Source: Lathyrus oleraceus (lineage: Eukaryota; Streptophyta; Magnoliopsida; Fabales; Fabaceae). Taken from it: a stretch of DNA of 64,000 nt. A program made the position numbers and the translations under genes. Positions 11,682-21,689 of the stretch are shown here, piece by piece; the stretch's first letter is position 1; each line of letters begins with the position of its first letter. Below the pieces are notes generated by a model. The model was not told the origin of the DNA, did not search any database, and saw only the letters and a list, made by a program, of their open reading frames with translations. The stretch is taken from the NCBI RefSeq assembly GCF_024323335.1, contig NC_066581.1:350924409-350988408 (forward strand). Direction: 5' to 3'.

Positions 11682-13308
11682 ATGGATTATGGAAGAAGGA
11701 ACACTAAGAAGTACAGTTTCAGATGTCCCGACTTGAAAGAGTTAAGGAAGCTAGCATCTTTTGTATTAGATCCCTTGGACTTCAAACAACACCACGGGAC
11801 TATCTTGTTTGTTAATGTAGTGGAAGGACTCTTGAGTGTGTTGGTTCAGTTTTATGATCCTCTCTACCGTTGCTTCACTTTTCCGGATTATCAGCTTGTG
11901 CCCACGTTGGAGGAGTATGCCCATCTTTTGGGAATACCTGTTTCTAGTAAAGTGTCGTTTAGTGGATTGGAATAGATTCCCAGATCTTATCTTATTGCTG
12001 AAGCTCTTCACTTGAAGAAGTCTGAGATAGAGGCTCATTGGGTGAAGAAAGAAGGATTGTTTAGATTGACTTCTGAGTTCCTCATCAAGGAAGTTACTAT
12101 TTTTTCTCAAGCCGGTAGTATGGATACTTTCGAGGCTATCTTCGTGTTGCTCATCTATGGCTTAGCCTTTTTCCCTAACATTGACGGTTTTGTTGATGTT
12201 ACTGATTTTGCTCATCAAAGAAGCTACTGCTTTTGCTCAAGCCGTTAGTGTGGATGCTTTTGAAGCTATCTTTGTGTTGCTCATTTATGGTCGAGCTTTG
12301 TTCCCTAACATTGACGGTTTTGTTGATGTTAACGCCATTAGAATTTTCCTGATTGGGAATCCTGTGCCTACTTTGTTGGGTGATATGTACTTCTCTTTGC
12401 ATCTAAGTAATTCTAAAAGCGGTGGAACTATTGTCTGTTGCATTCCTCTTTTGTACAAGTGGTTTATTTCGCACTTTCCTCAGGCACCCGCTTTTGTGGA
12501 GAACAAACAATGTCTACGGTGGTCTCAGAGACTTATGTCTCTCACTAATGATGATATAGTTTGGTATGATCCTTCTTTGGGAAGTTTGGAGGTTATTGAT
12601 AGTTACGGTGAATTCTCTAATGTGCCTCTCATTGGTACACAAGGAGGAATTAACTACAACCCTGCTTTGGCTCATCGTCAACTTGGGTTCCCCTTGAGAG
12701 ACAAACCTAATAACACTTTGTTAGAAGGTCTTTTCTATCAAGAGGGTAAAAATCCCCGACATTTGAATCAGAAAATTGTGCATGCTTGGCATAATGTGCA
12801 TAGGAAAGGAAGACTCGAGCTTGGTCCGTGCAACTGTGTAGCTTTGGAAGCTTACACTCTTTGGGTGAAGAAGAGAGCTATGGAGTTGAAGATGCCTTAT
12901 CCTTGTGAGAGACCTATGTCTATGGTTGTGGTTGAGCGATTAACTCTCCCTAACAAAGATGTAGAGGAGTTGGAAGACGCACTCGCCAAGATGAGTCAAG
13001 AGAAGGATATGTGGGAAAATCAGTTCCATGCTTTGAGTAAAAAGCATGAGGAGTTGCAGCTTGAGTCTAAGGAAAAAGACACGCTTATTGAGCTACTTGA
13101 AGACCGAGTGAAAAAAAGACAGAGAGAGCCGGAGCTTTCATCTTCCTCTAGTATGCCTCAGCCTTCCGTTGATTGGAAGAAGAGTGTTGACCAACTTGTC
13201 CTCGAGAAGACTCAGATGAAGGCTTCTTTTGAGACCAAGATCGGACGCATTCGAAGGAAGTACACCCCTATGGCCAGATCTTCTAGCATTGTTGTTAAGG
13301 ATCCTTAG
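11682..13308 (+). pseudogene. Ogre-2 ORF1 protein, function unknown (broken)
   Basis: ORF1 upstream of gag is a hallmark of Ogre elements; its role is not established. The product resembles plant-mobile-domain-like (DUF7745-type) proteins annotated in legumes. The chosen start is the ATG at 11682, followed by a basic, aromatic N-terminus. Readable blocks are FYDPLYRCFTFPDYQLVPTL (about 11850-11910), then WFISHFPQAPAF and LTNDDIVWYDPS (about 12460-12580). The C-terminus (about 12960-13150) is a charged coiled coil rich in Glu and Lys (ELEDALAKM, ELLEDRVKK). Breaks: TAG at 11973-11975 and a 130-bp tandem duplication at 12081-12340 that shifts the frame. The second half (12181-13308) is still a 375-codon open frame. 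Confidence 0.85.
12081..12340 (+). repeat. 130-bp tandem duplication inside ORF1
   Basis: Copy one (12081-12210) and copy two (12211-12340) both begin CTCATCAA and share TTCCCTAACATTGACGGT. Over the first 120 positions I count about 17 mismatches (about 14 percent). The period of 130 is not a multiple of three, so the duplication disrupts the frame. Confidence 0.92.
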
Positions 13309-13539
13309 GATGACTAGTCTCCTTTTCTCTTGTATTTTTCATTTGGTTTCTGAAGTTGTACTCAGTGTAATCCTTCCAATTATATAAATAAAAGAGATTT
13401 TTATGGTCATATCAAATTGTTGCAATTATTGTTGAACATATGTATATTTGCAAATAATATAGTAAGTTCCTTGAAAATAAAAACAATCAAGCATTGCATT
13501 TCATGCATCATTTGCATAAGCATGTTTCTCTTTCGCCAG
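13309..13539 (+). other. Ogre-2 spacer between ORF1 and gag
   Basis: 230 bp, AT-rich and noncoding. It ends in a pyrimidine stretch and CCAG immediately before the gag ATG at 13540, which looks like a splice acceptor. Whether it is used cannot be told from sequence alone. Confidence 0.55.
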
Positions 13540-14917
13540 ATGTCTCATTGGTATTTCTTCTGTGCTTCAGCCAAGCTGACTCATCGATACAATACTCGTG
13601 CCAATCACTCAAGAATTATGGAACATCTTGAGAAAGAGAATAGAGACTTGAAAGAGGAGATCGCCCGCCTGACTGCCATGATGGAGTCAGTGTTAGCTGC
13701 ATAGAGTCAGTCTTCTCCAACACCCGCAACTCCTCCTCCTCAGAGGACTGTTATTTCCGAGGTGGCTACCTTTACTGTTCCCTCAACTGCTGCTCACTTC
13801 GCGCCCAACATGCCTGCCGGATTCCCGTGGGGAATGCCGCCGAACTTTGTGCTTCAAGGCTTTGCACATACCTTTGCTTCTATACTGACATCTATCCTGA
13901 TCATGTCTGTGCCGTCGCCTGTCGTGCATACCCTGCCTCGTGTGGAAGACACCATCTATCATTCCGAGCCATCTGAAGGCTCAGATATGTATGAGAAGAT
14001 GGATGAGATGAAGGATCAATTTCTTAAGCTGCGCAAGAAGTTGAAAATTTTGAGGGGTAAGGACCTATTTGGAAAAAGTGTTGCTGAACTGTGTTTGGTT
14101 CCCAATGTGAAGATTATATTAAATTTCAAAGTGCCTGACTTTTAAAAAATATAAGGGGAACACATGTCCACTCAGTCATTTGGTGATGTATGCTAGAAAG
14201 ATGTCTACTAACACAGATAATGATCAGCTGTTGATCCATTATTTTCAAGACAGTCTGACCGGTGCCGCTCTGAGGTGGTACATGGGGTTGGATAGTGCGA
14301 GCATTCGCATGTTCAACGATTTGGGTGAAGCATTTGTGAAGCAGTATAAATACAATGTTGATATGGCTCCCGGTAGAGATTAGTTGAGATCATTGTCTCA
14401 GAAAGACAAGGAGACATTTAAGGAGTATGTGCAGAGGTGGAGAGAGCTTGCTCCTTAGATTACCCTTCCTTTAGAGGAAAAGGAGATGACCAAGATTTTT
14501 TTGAAGACCCAGAGCTTATTTTATTATGAGCGGATGATTTCCAGTGCCTCCAGTGATTTTACCGAGATGGTAAACATGGGGATGAGGCTCGAAGAAGGTG
14601 TCCGAGAAGGACGGTTGTCTAAAGAGGAGGTGTCGTCCAACAAGAAGTACGACAACAACTTTAGCAAGAAGAAGGACAGTGAAGCTAATGTAGTTTCCAG
14701 TGGGAGGCAAAGGAGGCCTCAAATTAGAAGAAGTCAACCACCCCGTTAACATCACCATCAAGTATCTTCAGTTATTCCCGTATTTTCAGCAAATCAGTCA
14801 ACACCAGTTCAACAACAACAACAACCACAACAACGTACAAACACCTATAACAACAATACCAACAATCATTAGCAATAGAGTTTTGAGAGGAAAAAGGTCT
14901 CTTTCGACCCTATTCCC
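13540..14917 (+). pseudogene. Ogre-2 gag, N-terminal and central parts (broken)
   Basis: This encodes the particle-forming Gag protein. The ATG at 13540 (MSHW) starts a helical, charged N-terminus with KENRDLKEEIARL (about 13633-13670). A Pro/Ser-rich stretch follows, then the Ogre gag core with LIHYFQDSLTGAALRWYMGL (about 14233-14292), FVKQYKYNVDMAP and FTEMVNMGMRLEEGVREGRL. A CAA-rich low-complexity patch lies near 14800-14860. Breaks: TAG 13702, TAA 14143, a frameshift between 14145 and 14180, TAG 14381, TAG 14456 and TAA 14747. Several are CAG or CAA codons turned into stops by C-to-T. Confidence 0.9.
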
Positions 14918-16793
14918 ATGACATATGCAGAACTATACCCCTCGTTGGTTCTCAAGAACCTGCTACAATCGAGAAATCCTCCGCAAATCCCTGAACCACT
15001 TCCATGGTGGTACAAGCCGGAACTCCGTTGTGCTTTTCATCAAGGAGCTCCTGAACATGATATAGAGAACTGTTACCCACTCAAATATGAAGTTCAGAAG
15101 CTGGTAAAGAGTGGGATGGTGACCTTTGAAGACTGCGCATCCAATGTGAAAGCAAACCCACTGCCTGCCCATGGAAGTTCATTTGTTAATATGGTGGACG
15201 GTTGTCCAAGGGAGTTCAAGGTATTTGATGTACGCTTCATTATAAGGTCCTTGGTGAAGATGCACAAGGATATATGCTTGGTGAGCGATTGTGAGCATGA
15301 CCATGATGGTTGTGCTATTTGCAGTGTCAACCCGAGGGGTTGTGTGGTTGTGAAGAGGGACATCCAACGGTTGATGGATGAAGGCTTGATTCAGATTGTT
15401 CAATCCCGTCACATAGATGATGATGTCAATGTAATAGTTCTAGTATTCAAGACACCAGAGAGAATGGTGATTTCATTTGATAGCAGCAGTAGTAACAGTT
15501 TCAGCAAGAGATCGGTATCATCGTTGGTCATATGGTTGGCGGGTCCAGTCTCGTATTCATTCGATAAAGTTGTTCCTTATCAGCATAATGCAACTAGGGT
15601 GAAAGATGGTCAAGAGGTTCTGTTACCTACGTCCAGTTCTGTCATAAGTATTGCTGATGTTACTAAGGTGACCCCTAGTGGTCGTGTGTTTGGGCCGGTG
15701 TTCCCAAAGAATGTAGAAGTTTGTCCAGTTAGTAAGAAGATGGAAGTACCTGCAATAGATCCAGTTAGCGCTCCAAAGTTTCAGTCTGGTGAATCCATCA
15801 ATTTGAAGCCTAACGATGATGATGAGGTACTCAGGCTAATAAAGAAAAGTGAGTTCAATGTGGTAGAGCAATTGCTCCAAACCCCCTCAAATATTTCAGT
15901 ATTGTCCATGTTGATGAATTCCGAAGCGTACAGAGAAGCACTGCAGAGAGTTCTTGAGCAAGCTTTTATGGAACATGATGTTACGGTGGATCAGTTTGAT
16001 CATATTGTAGCTAACATCACTTCTTGTAATAACCTCAGTTTCTATGATGAAGAACTCCCCGAGGAGGGTAAGAACCATAACTTGGCTTTGCATATCTCCA
16101 TGAACTGCAAAGATGACGCTTTGTCAAATGTGATAGTTGACATTGGATCTTCCTTGAATTGCCAAAGTCAACATTGGCAAAGTTGCCATACCAAGGAGCG
16201 CCTATGAGATATAGTGGTGTGATCGTCAAGGCTTTTGATGGTTCGTGCAAGACAGTGATTGGTGATGTGGACCTTCCGGTGAAGATAGGTCCGAGTGACT
16301 TCCAAATTACCTTTCAAGTAATGGATATCCGCCTAGCATACAGTTGTCCATTGGGAAGGCCATGGATCCACGAGGCAAGAGCTGTTACCTCCATGTTGCA
16401 TCAGAAGCTCAAGTTTGTCAAGAATGGAAAGCTAGGCATCGTTGGCGGGGAGAAGGCGCTGCTAGTCAGCCACCTATCATCTTTCTCTTATGTTGAAACT
16501 GAGGATGAGGTTGGAACTCTGTTCCAAGCCTTGTCTATTGCTGTTGAAAAGAGAGTTGGGGCACCTATGTTCTCATTCAAATATGCATTGAAGATTGTTG
16601 AAGATGGTCAGTCTGATCAGTGGGGGCGGATGGTAGAGGTCTCAGACAACAAGAACAGAACCGGTCTCAGTTTTCAGCAAGGGTCATCAGCTGTTAGATC
16701 AGAAGATGTGGGACTCAGTTTCCATAGTGGAGGGTTCATTCATGGCAATGAACAACACTTAGCTACTGTGCTAGAGGATGATGAAGAGGAAGA
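14918..16793 (+). pseudogene. Ogre-2 gag tail and aspartic protease (broken)
   Basis: A 429-codon open frame continues gag with a C-x2-H-type cluster (CAFHQGAPEHDIENC, about 15029-15073), a DCEHDHDGC cluster near 15285, and a long linker. The protease starts near 16080. Its catalytic triplet reads DIG (16139-16147) where DTG is the family norm. A small deletion just after it shifts the frame, so the rest of the protease (LGRPWIHEA, about 16351-16377) lies in the 16159-16872 frame. The exon is cut at 16793 by the copia insertion and resumes at 30712-30792, ending at the intron donor. Confidence 0.88.
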
Positions 16794-17811
16794 TGTAAGA
16801 ACAAATTTAGTTCTACAATATATCTCTAAGATTTTCATGATAACAAAGGATGAAACAAAAATGGTACCCTAACGAAATTCATCTAAAGTGTGCAGGACTC
16901 TGAACAAAACAAATCAGATAGACAACCATCAGATACAAGTCCAAGCGCTAAGATACTACTCAGAAGTTACGTAACCAGAAGGCTCTGACTCTGATCCAAC
17001 ACAGGCGCTAGCAAAATTAAAGTCAGAAACTCAGAGAGAAAAGAATGAATCCAGACTCTGAAGATGCACACTCTAAAGAAGTCAAATAAAGAGAAACTCT
17101 GAGGAAGTCATATACAAGCACCCTCTGAAGACGAATATTGTTAAATAAAGACTCTGACTACAGGATTCGCTGATTCAAGATAACTTAACCTTGAAGAAAA
17201 TTGCTTATAGAAAGAAACTATTTTTAGAAGGAAGTTATGACGCTCCCATTACTGCTTTGGAAAGAACAAAGAGAGTAATGACATTAATCATTCTTCATGA
17301 CCAAGATTATGTAATTAACATCAACCAATGGTCCTCTCAATCTCCTATAAAAAGGATGAAACGCTTCACAAGTCAAGCACCTGATACACGAGAATACATT
17401 TCTTCCTTTACTTTCTTTTCACTCTCTCACGAGTTGCTGCTCTAACGTGAAAACATTTCTTGCTCTTATATTTTGTAATATTTTCTTATTGTTAGAAGCA
17501 CTATTCATTACTGATCATATCATTGCTAAGATATTTCCTCAGGTGACTCTGTGAAGTTTGAATACTTAAGAAGGTTAAGGGACTAATTCTCTTAAACGGT
17601 TGTTTGTGTAATCTTTCAAGATTAGTGGATTAAGTCCTTTTTGAAGGTGAAATCACCTTGGCCGGGTGGACTGGAGTAGCTTTGAATTTCAAGCGAACCA
17701 GTATAAAATTCTGTGTTGAATTCTTTTTATTCTGCGTGTGTCTAAGTTCTTAAACAGTTTTTATTTTCCAAAACAATTCAAACCCCCCTTTCTTGTTTTT
17801 CTCTACCTTCA
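16794..17811 (+). repeat. SIRE-type 5' LTR (1018 bp)
   Basis: It matches 29701-30706 almost throughout and starts TGTAAGAACA. A TATA box (TATAAAAA) lies at 17346-17353 within TCTCCTATAAAAAGG and is likely the element's promoter, with transcription starting some 30 bp downstream. The same box is conserved in the 3' LTR near 30241. A short open frame at 17191-17445, repeated at 30086-30340, is part of the LTR and not a gene. Confidence 0.95.
17346..17353 (+). promoter_or_regulatory. TATA box of the SIRE-type LTR promoter
   Basis: TATAAAAA in TCTCCTATAAAAAGG, conserved in both LTRs (second copy near 30241), 466 bp before the LTR end. Confidence 0.7.
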
Positions 17812-17813
17812 AT

Positions 17814-17825
17814 TGGTATCAGAGC
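17814..17825 (+). promoter_or_regulatory. Primer-binding site, initiator tRNA-Met type
   Basis: TGGTATCAGAGC lies two bases after the 5' LTR end. It is complementary to the 3' end of plant initiator tRNA-Met, the usual primer of copia elements. Confidence 0.9.
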
Positions 17826-17895
17826 TTCGGCTCTGTTATTGATTTTCTAATCAAACACTTAATAGTGTAGAGAGATCCAGAGTGAGAAAAACACT

Positions 17896-19560
17896 ATGGC
17901 CAACACCAATGAAAGAGATAGTTACAATGTTAAACCTCCAATCTTTAATGGAGAAAATTTTGATTACTGGAAAGATAGAATTGAAAGTTTCTTTCTGGGC
18001 TATGATGCGGATCTATAGGACATAGTCACAATCGGCTACACACCTCTTGTGTCTGACGCTGGCGTTGCCATTACCATAAGCAAAATGACAGATGATCAGA
18101 AGCGCGACTTCAAAAACCATCACAAAGCCAGAACGATACTGCTAAATGCCATTTCCTACAATGAATATGAAAAGATCACCAACAGGGAAACAACTAAAGA
18201 AATACTTGACTCCCTGAGGATGACTCACGAAGGAAATTCTCAAGTCAAAGAGACAAAGGCTCTGGCTCTAATTCAAAAGTACGAAGCTTTCAAGATGGAG
18301 GACGATGAAGCTATAGAGGTAATGTTTTCTAGATTTCAAACTTTAATTGCAGGACTCAAAGTTCTGGACAAGGGCTACACAACTGCAGATCATGTCAAAA
18401 AGATAGTCAGAAGCTTGCCAAAGAAGTGGAGACCAATGGTCACAACATCAAAGTTATCAAAAGATCTGAACAATATCAGCCTTGAGGAACTCGTCAGTTC
18501 ATTCAGAAGTCATGAGATAGAACTTGAGGAAGATGAGCCTCAAAAGAAGATCAAGTCTATTGAACTGAAGTCCAGATCTGAAAGACGCAAACTAGAAAGG
18601 AACAAAGCCTTCCAAGCTGAAGAGGAAGACAATGACGACTCTGAAAAGGAAGACTCTGACGATGAAGAAGAGTTATCCCTTTTGACCAGAAGAGTTAAAA
18701 AACTCTGGAAAAAAAGGAATAACAACTTCAAAAGACCAAGACCCACGGGAGATCGCTCAGAATCAACTTCTAGAGGTAAGTCAAACAAAGAAATAACATG
18801 TTATGAATGCAAGGAAACAAGTCACTACAGAAACGAATGTCCAAAGCTGAAGAAAGAGAGCTCCAGAAAAGAAAGTTTCAAGAAAAGCTCATTCAAAACC
18901 AAAAAGGGACTAATGGCCACCTGGGACGCCAGTGAATCTGATTCCTCTGAATCAGACTCTGAAGAACAGGCAAATGTTGCATTTATGGCTATCACCTATG
19001 GAAATACATCAGATAGAGAATCTGATCCTGAAGAGGTATTTTCTGATCTTTCTCGCTCTGACCTTGAATCATGCCTTTCTGAATCTTTGAACTCATATAA
19101 AAAACTTAAACAAAAATTTAAAGCACTAAAAAGGGTTCTTGAAGGAACCATTGAAGAATGTGATAAGTTTAAGATAACAGTTTCAAAATTGAAAGATGTA
19201 AACCTAAATTTGACAAAAGAAAGAGACTCCACAAATAAACAATGTTTAAAACTTGAAGAAGCGTTATCTCAAGCCCCACAAACTTCTAGCACAATAATAT
19301 ATGAATATGAAAAATCTTTTCAAAAGTTTCTGAAAAATGGGATAGAAAGAAGCACAATGGCATCCATGATTTATGGAGTTAGTCAGAATAATAAAAGAGG
19401 GATAGGGTATGTCCCCATTGAAGATAAATCCCCTACAGATGACAAACCAAAATCTCCTTTTTCTTATCACTACACACATACACAAGCTCAAAGTTTTGAT
19501 ATTGCTAGAATACCCAAAGTTCTAAGAAACTCTGGGAAAACTAATCACAAAGGATCCAAA
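17896..19560 (+). pseudogene. SIRE-type gag (one internal stop)
   Basis: Gag nucleocapsid polyprotein. The ATG at 17896 opens a frame with PPIFNGENFDYWKDRIESFF, the usual copia gag start. TAG at 18016-18018 interrupts it (TGG is likely ancestral). The same frame is then open from 18049 to 19650. The copia gag core covers about 18085-18530. A zinc knuckle C-x2-C-x4-H-x4-C lies at 18799-18840 (CYECKETSHYRNEC). It is followed by an acidic Ser/Asp/Glu stretch and a coiled-coil segment with ESLNSYKKLKQKFKALKRVL (about 19078-19137). Apart from the stop and a frameshift near 19600, this is the best preserved coding part of the element. Confidence 0.92.
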
Positions 19561-19985
19561 AGATTCTGGGTACCAAAGGATAAGATTGTTTATGTTGCAG
19601 ATATCTTATGCAGCAGAGTTAAGACACCAATCATGGTACCTGGACTCTAGATGCTCACAACACATGACGGGAAGAAAGTATATGTTCCAAAGCTTGGAAG
19701 TTAAAGATGCTGGCTTCGTGTGTTTCAGAGGAAATCAAAAAGGAAGAATCAGAGGCTTCAGAACTATTGGTAATGGAACTCTTCCCTCTATATCTGATGT
19801 TCTCTATGTAGAAGGATTAATGCATAACCTGTTATCAATAAGTCAATTAAGTGATAACGGTTATGATGTAATCTTCAATCAAAAAACATGTAAAGCAATT
19901 AATCAGAACAATGGAACAGTTCTATTCACTGGCAAGAGGAAAAACAATATTACAAAATAAATCTTTCAGATCTAAAAGATCAAAA
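19561..19985 (+). pseudogene. SIRE-type aspartic protease (broken)
   Basis: After FWVPKDKIVYVADILC the frame shifts and the protease is read from 19586 onward. The active-site motif is DSRCSQHMTG (about 19640-19670), where copia proteases normally have DSG, so the catalytic glycine appears changed to arginine. NLLSISQLSDNGYDV follows (about 19826-19870), the usual copia block. A further frameshift near 19960 precedes integrase. Confidence 0.87.
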
Positions 19986-21100
19986 TGTAAAATGTCTGAT
20001 GTTTGTTCATGAAGAGCAATGGGTATGGCATAGACGCTTGGGCCACATTAGCATGAGAAAACTCTCTCAGCTAAATAAACTCGAGTTAGTCAGAGGTCTA
20101 CCTAAACTGAAGTATTCTTCAGAAGCTCTGTGTGAGGCATGTCAGAAAGGAAAATTTTCGAAAACATCTTTTAAAAAGAAAAATATTGTTTCCACCTCTA
20201 AGCCTCTGGAACTTCTTCACATTAACCTGTTTGGGCCTGTTAAGACATCACCATCAATGAAAAGAAGTATGGACTAGTTATTGTTGATGACTTTAGTCGC
20301 TGGACATGGGTAAAATTCCTAAAGCACAAGAGTGAGTCTCACTCTGTATTCACTAGCTTCTGTTCCAAAGTGCAAAACGAATTTGACTCTAAAATCATCA
20401 GAGTCAGAAGTGATCATGGTGGCGAATTCAAGAATAAATTTTTTGAGGAACTATTTGATTCTAATGGAATATTCCATGATTTCTCCTGCCCTAGAACTCC
20501 ACAACAAAATGGAGTTGTAGAAAGGAAGAATAGGACACTCCAAGAGATGGCCAGGACCATGATCAATGAAACAAATGTGGCTAAGCACTTTTGGGCTGAA
20601 GCAGTAAATACAATGTGTTATATTCAGAATAGAATCTCTATTAGATCAATTCTGGAAAAGACTCCCTATGAACTGTGTAAGGGAAGAAAACCCAACATTT
20701 CTTATTTCTATCCTTTTGGATGCTCTTGTTTTATTCTCAATACTAAAGAACATCTGAACAAGTTTAATTCAAAAGCACAAAAAGGTATTATGTTAGGATA
20801 CTCAAAACGCTCTAAAGGCTACAGAGTATACAACACAGAAACCAAAATTGTGGAAGAATTAATACATGTTAGATTTGATGATAAGCTTGACCCTGAAAAG
20901 TCAAAGCTAGTTAAGAAACTTGCAGATTTGGAGATCACTCTTGCTGGCTTTGACGAAAAGACTAAAGCACCAGAAGTATCTGACAAACAAAGTCCAGATG
21001 CAACTGAAGCCTTAACTATCCAGAAAAGATCAAGAAGTCGCCCCAACATCTCTAAAGATTTGATTCTGGGAAACAAGGATGAACCTGTCAGAACTAGGTC
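19986..21100 (+). pseudogene. SIRE-type integrase (broken)
   Basis: The HHCC zinc-binding region is intact: H at 20029 and 20044 (HRRLGH), C at about 20131 and 20140 (CEACQK). The catalytic residues are visible: Asp in IVDDFSRW (about 20286), Asp in RSDHGGEF (about 20412) and Glu in NGVVERKNR (about 20520). A frameshift lies near 20270, before a 325-codon open stretch from 20370 to 21344. The GYSKRSKGYRVYN-type C-terminal block is present (about 20796-20835). It would insert the cDNA into chromosomes. Confidence 0.9.
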
Positions 21101-21689
21101 AACATTGAAGGTATTTGAAGAAACTCCTCTGGGATTAGTATCTCTAATTGAACCTACTTCCTGTGATGAGGCACTTCAAGACAATGACTGGGTTCTGGCT
21201 ATGAAAGAAGAGCTAGATCAATTCTCAAAGAATGACGTCTGGGATCTCGTCCCAAAGCCTAAAGGAACTCACATTATTGGTACCAGATGGGTGTTCAGAA
21301 ACAAACTGAATGAAAAGGGAGAAGTAGTCAGAAACAAAGCATGACTGGTGGCACCGGGTTACAGTCAACAAGAAGGCATTAACTACAATGAAACCTTTTC
21401 CCCATTCGCCAGGTTAGAATCTATTTGCTTACTTGTTTCATTTGCTGTAAATCATTCCATCAAACTATATCAGATGGACGTCAAGAGTGCATTCCTTAAT
21501 GGTTATTTATCAGAAGAATTATATGTCAATCAACCTCCAGGTTTTGAAAACTCTAAATGTCCAGAACACGTTTTTAAACTTAAGAAATCTCTGTATAAAC
21601 TAAAACAAGCTCCTAAAGCTTGGTATGAAAGATTAAGTAATTTTCTTCTAGAACATGATTTCATTAGAGGAAAGGTTGACTCTACACTC
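21101..21689 (+). pseudogene. SIRE-type reverse transcriptase, 5' part
   Basis: The copia RT starts near 21140 with the usual DEALQDNDWVLAMKEELDQF and DVWDLVPKP blocks. QMDVKSAFLNGYLSEELYVN (about 21471-21530) contains the first catalytic Asp. KKSLYKLKQAPKAWYE follows. TGA at 21342-21344 interrupts NKxRLVA (CGA to TGA is the simplest change). At 21689 the domain is split by the solo LTR and continues at 26669. Confidence 0.93.

Noticed and set aside
17191..17445. 84-codon ORF repeated at 30086-30340 as a small gene
   Set aside because: Both copies lie inside the SIRE-type LTRs and contain the TATA box and leader.
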